From a bacterium (GTDB taxonomy: Bacteria; Bacteroidota; Ignavibacteria; Kapaibacteriales; UBA961), in contig JALHLL010000177.1 in NCBI GenBank assembly GCA_022844575.1, positions 1-7,396 on the forward strand: a stretch of DNA of 7,396 bases, in the 5' to 3' direction. A program made the translations under genes and the position numbers. Position 1 is the first letter of the stretch; each line of letters opens with the position of its first letter. The notes below the pieces were generated by a model. The model had not been told where the DNA came from. It worked only from the letters and a program-made list of their open reading frames with translations, and did no database searches. Of this stretch, positions 6,134-7,396 are shown one piece after another.

Positions 6134-7396
6134 ATGAAAATAGTGCTTATTGTACTTACATTCTGTGTCATTGGCGGTTCACTTTTAGCCCAACACCCGG
6201 ACGACTTTCGCTGGGATGACCGATTCGGTGCCAATGGAATACTCCTTTCGTCAAAGGGTTCAGGGGACTCGCAAGTTTCTGCGACACTTATTGACGGAAA
6301 TGATATTTATATAGGCGGTAAGTTTACTACTACGGGTAATGGAATTGTGAAATGGGATATAAGTGCCGGTAAATGGGTTCAGTTAGGAAATGGGGTGAAT
6401 GGTAATGTATCGAAGTTGTGCCGCTGGGGTGATAATATAGTTGTAGCCGGCGAGTTTACCGAAGCCGGAGGAATACTTACGAAAAATATTGCATTGTGGA
6501 ATACAAAAACGTTACAATGGTCAAAATTCGGTGATGGATTACAGGGATTGATACATGCTTTGATTGTCTATAAAGGCGAATTATATATTGGAGGAGAAAT
6601 AAGTACGATAAATTCTAAAACGGTTAATAATATAGCACGATGGGATGGGAATGAATGGCAAGCACTTGGTAAGGGTGTCTATTACGGATCTGTACAAACA
6701 ATGTGTGTGTATAATAATGAATTATGGGTTGGTGGGCACTTTGAAGCCGCTGATGGTGATAAGGCAAAAGGAAAATTGGCTATTTGGGATGGAAATGTAT
6801 GGAAAAAAGTACATGGATTTTCCTTAAGTGCTACTTGGATTGCGCACGTTAGAAGTTTAACGGTAGCAGGAGGTATGCTCTTTGTAGCAGGATATTGGTA
6901 TTGGCATGAAATAACTCTCAATAACGGTACTCCAAAAAAGAATGTGCCACAATTAGTATCCTATAACGGTAATACATGGTCGGAACCCATCCAAACTTTC
7001 GGTAAATATACTTCTCAATATGTACCGTTAATTTCCTCAAAAGGTGATGATTTGTTTGTAGCATTTGCAGGTTTGGAGGAAGTGAACGGAATTTCGGCAA
7101 ATGGAATTGCACGGTGGAATAGCCAAACAAACAGATGGAGTGCATTGGGGAGCGGTTTGTCGAGCGGAACACAATACGCTTATAATACAACAGTTCTCGA
7201 AACGGATGGTAATGTAGTTGTTGCCGGCGGAAGTTTTACCGAATCGGGTGGGCAATTTGTTAATAATATTGCCATGTTCTCGATGTTGGAGCAGCGTTGG
7301 AAAGCTTTTTCAAGCAAATCTACGAATGGTTTGGTTCCGTCAGCTACACTTGCATCAGGTTTTTATCCTAAAGTATATGCCTTTAATAAGAAAATT
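6134..7396 (+). CDS. Secreted beta-propeller repeat protein, 3' end outside the window
   Basis: The frame is open from the ATG at 6134 to the last base, giving 421 residues with no stop. The start is set by a strong Shine-Dalgarno site and a signal peptide, MKIVLIVLTFCVIGGSLLA-Q, with probable cleavage after residue 19. The mature part consists of about seven repeats of 35-45 residues starting near 59, 103, 151, 198, 250, 308 and 362. A typical unit reads (Y/V)(I/V)(G/A)G-x-F...NIA-(R/L)-W-(D/N)-G-x-x-W-x-x-LG-x-G-(V/L), for example NNIARWDGNEWQALGKGV at 165-182. This pattern, with conserved Gly pairs and Trp, is that of Kelch/Rax2-like beta-propellers common in secreted proteins of this supergroup. 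Repeat 5 is degenerate and carries an insertion. Many relatives end in a type IX secretion sorting domain, but that part is beyond the window. No enzyme motif is seen; a surface binding or adhesion role is a guess. Confidence 0.85.
   Translation, partial: MKIVLIVLTFCVIGGSLLAQHPDDFRWDDRFGANGILLSSKGSGDSQVSATLIDGNDIYIGGKFTTTGNGIVKWDISAGKWVQLGNGVNGNVSKLCRWGDNIVVAGEFTEAGGILTKNIALWNTKTLQWSKFGDGLQGLIHALIVYKGELYIGGEISTINSKTVNNIARWDGNEWQALGKGVYYGSVQTMCVYNNELWVGGHFEAADGDKAKGKLAIWDGNVWKKVHGFSLSATWIAHVRSLTVAGGMLFVAGYWYWHEITLNNGTPKKNVPQLVSYNGNTWSEPIQTFGKYTSQYVPLISSKGDDLFVAFAGLEEVNGISANGIARWNSQTNRWSALGSGLSSGTQYAYNTTVLETDGNVVVAGGSFTESGGQFVNNIAMFSMLEQRWKAFSSKSTNGLVPSATLASGFYPKVYAFNKKI

Noticed and set aside
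6645..7255. Several short open frames on both strands inside the propeller gene
   Set aside because: The plus-strand propeller frame runs open through the whole region with regular repeats; the others are chance frames overlapping it.

Overview
The window looks like a chromosomal segment of a moderately AT-rich bacterium of the Bacteroidota/Chlorobiota (FCB) supergroup, possibly a Kapabacteria- or Ignavibacteria-like lineage. This is an inference from four things: most starts lack a Shine-Dalgarno sequence (obg, nfu, the sigma gene and its partner); the Obg is short and has no C-terminal extension; the C-terminal processing peptidase has the long tail seen in this supergroup; and there is a secreted Trp/Gly-rich beta-propeller protein next to an ECF sigma/anti-sigma pair. 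No rRNA, tRNA, CRISPR array, insertion sequence or phage gene was seen.

Layout. Bases 1-329 hold the 3' end of an envelope protein that looks like an outer-membrane beta-barrel. Three to four housekeeping or envelope genes follow on the plus strand: a PDZ-containing C-terminal processing peptidase of family S41 (379-1986), a secreted DUF3108-type protein (2046-2849) ending at a clear intrinsic terminator (2876-2911), then the ribosome-assembly GTPase Obg (2943-3929) and a 77-residue NifU C-terminal-domain iron-sulfur protein (3942-4175), the last two probably co-transcribed. On the minus strand, converging on nfu with a 6-base gap, lies a two-gene unit: an ECF-type RNA polymerase sigma factor (5906-5346) and, 6 bases downstream, a single-pass membrane protein (5339-4182) that is its probable anti-sigma factor. 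From a 227-base divergent intergenic region the plus strand then encodes a secreted repeat protein (6134 to the window end, incomplete) with about seven propeller-like repeats.

How the parts may work together. The peptidase and DUF3108 protein act in the cell envelope, and Obg and Nfu serve general growth functions. The sigma factor and its membrane partner form a likely envelope-to-transcription signalling switch. The partner is unusual: it has a cysteine-free anti-sigma-like N-terminus, one transmembrane helix, a long Asn/Ser-rich linker and a C-terminal beta-strand-rich domain that ends in phenylalanine like an outer-membrane barrel. The divergent promoter region carries inverted repeats and separates this switch from the secreted propeller gene, which is a plausible but unproven target. 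This switch-plus-secreted-protein locus is the most interesting part of the window; the rest is ordinary.
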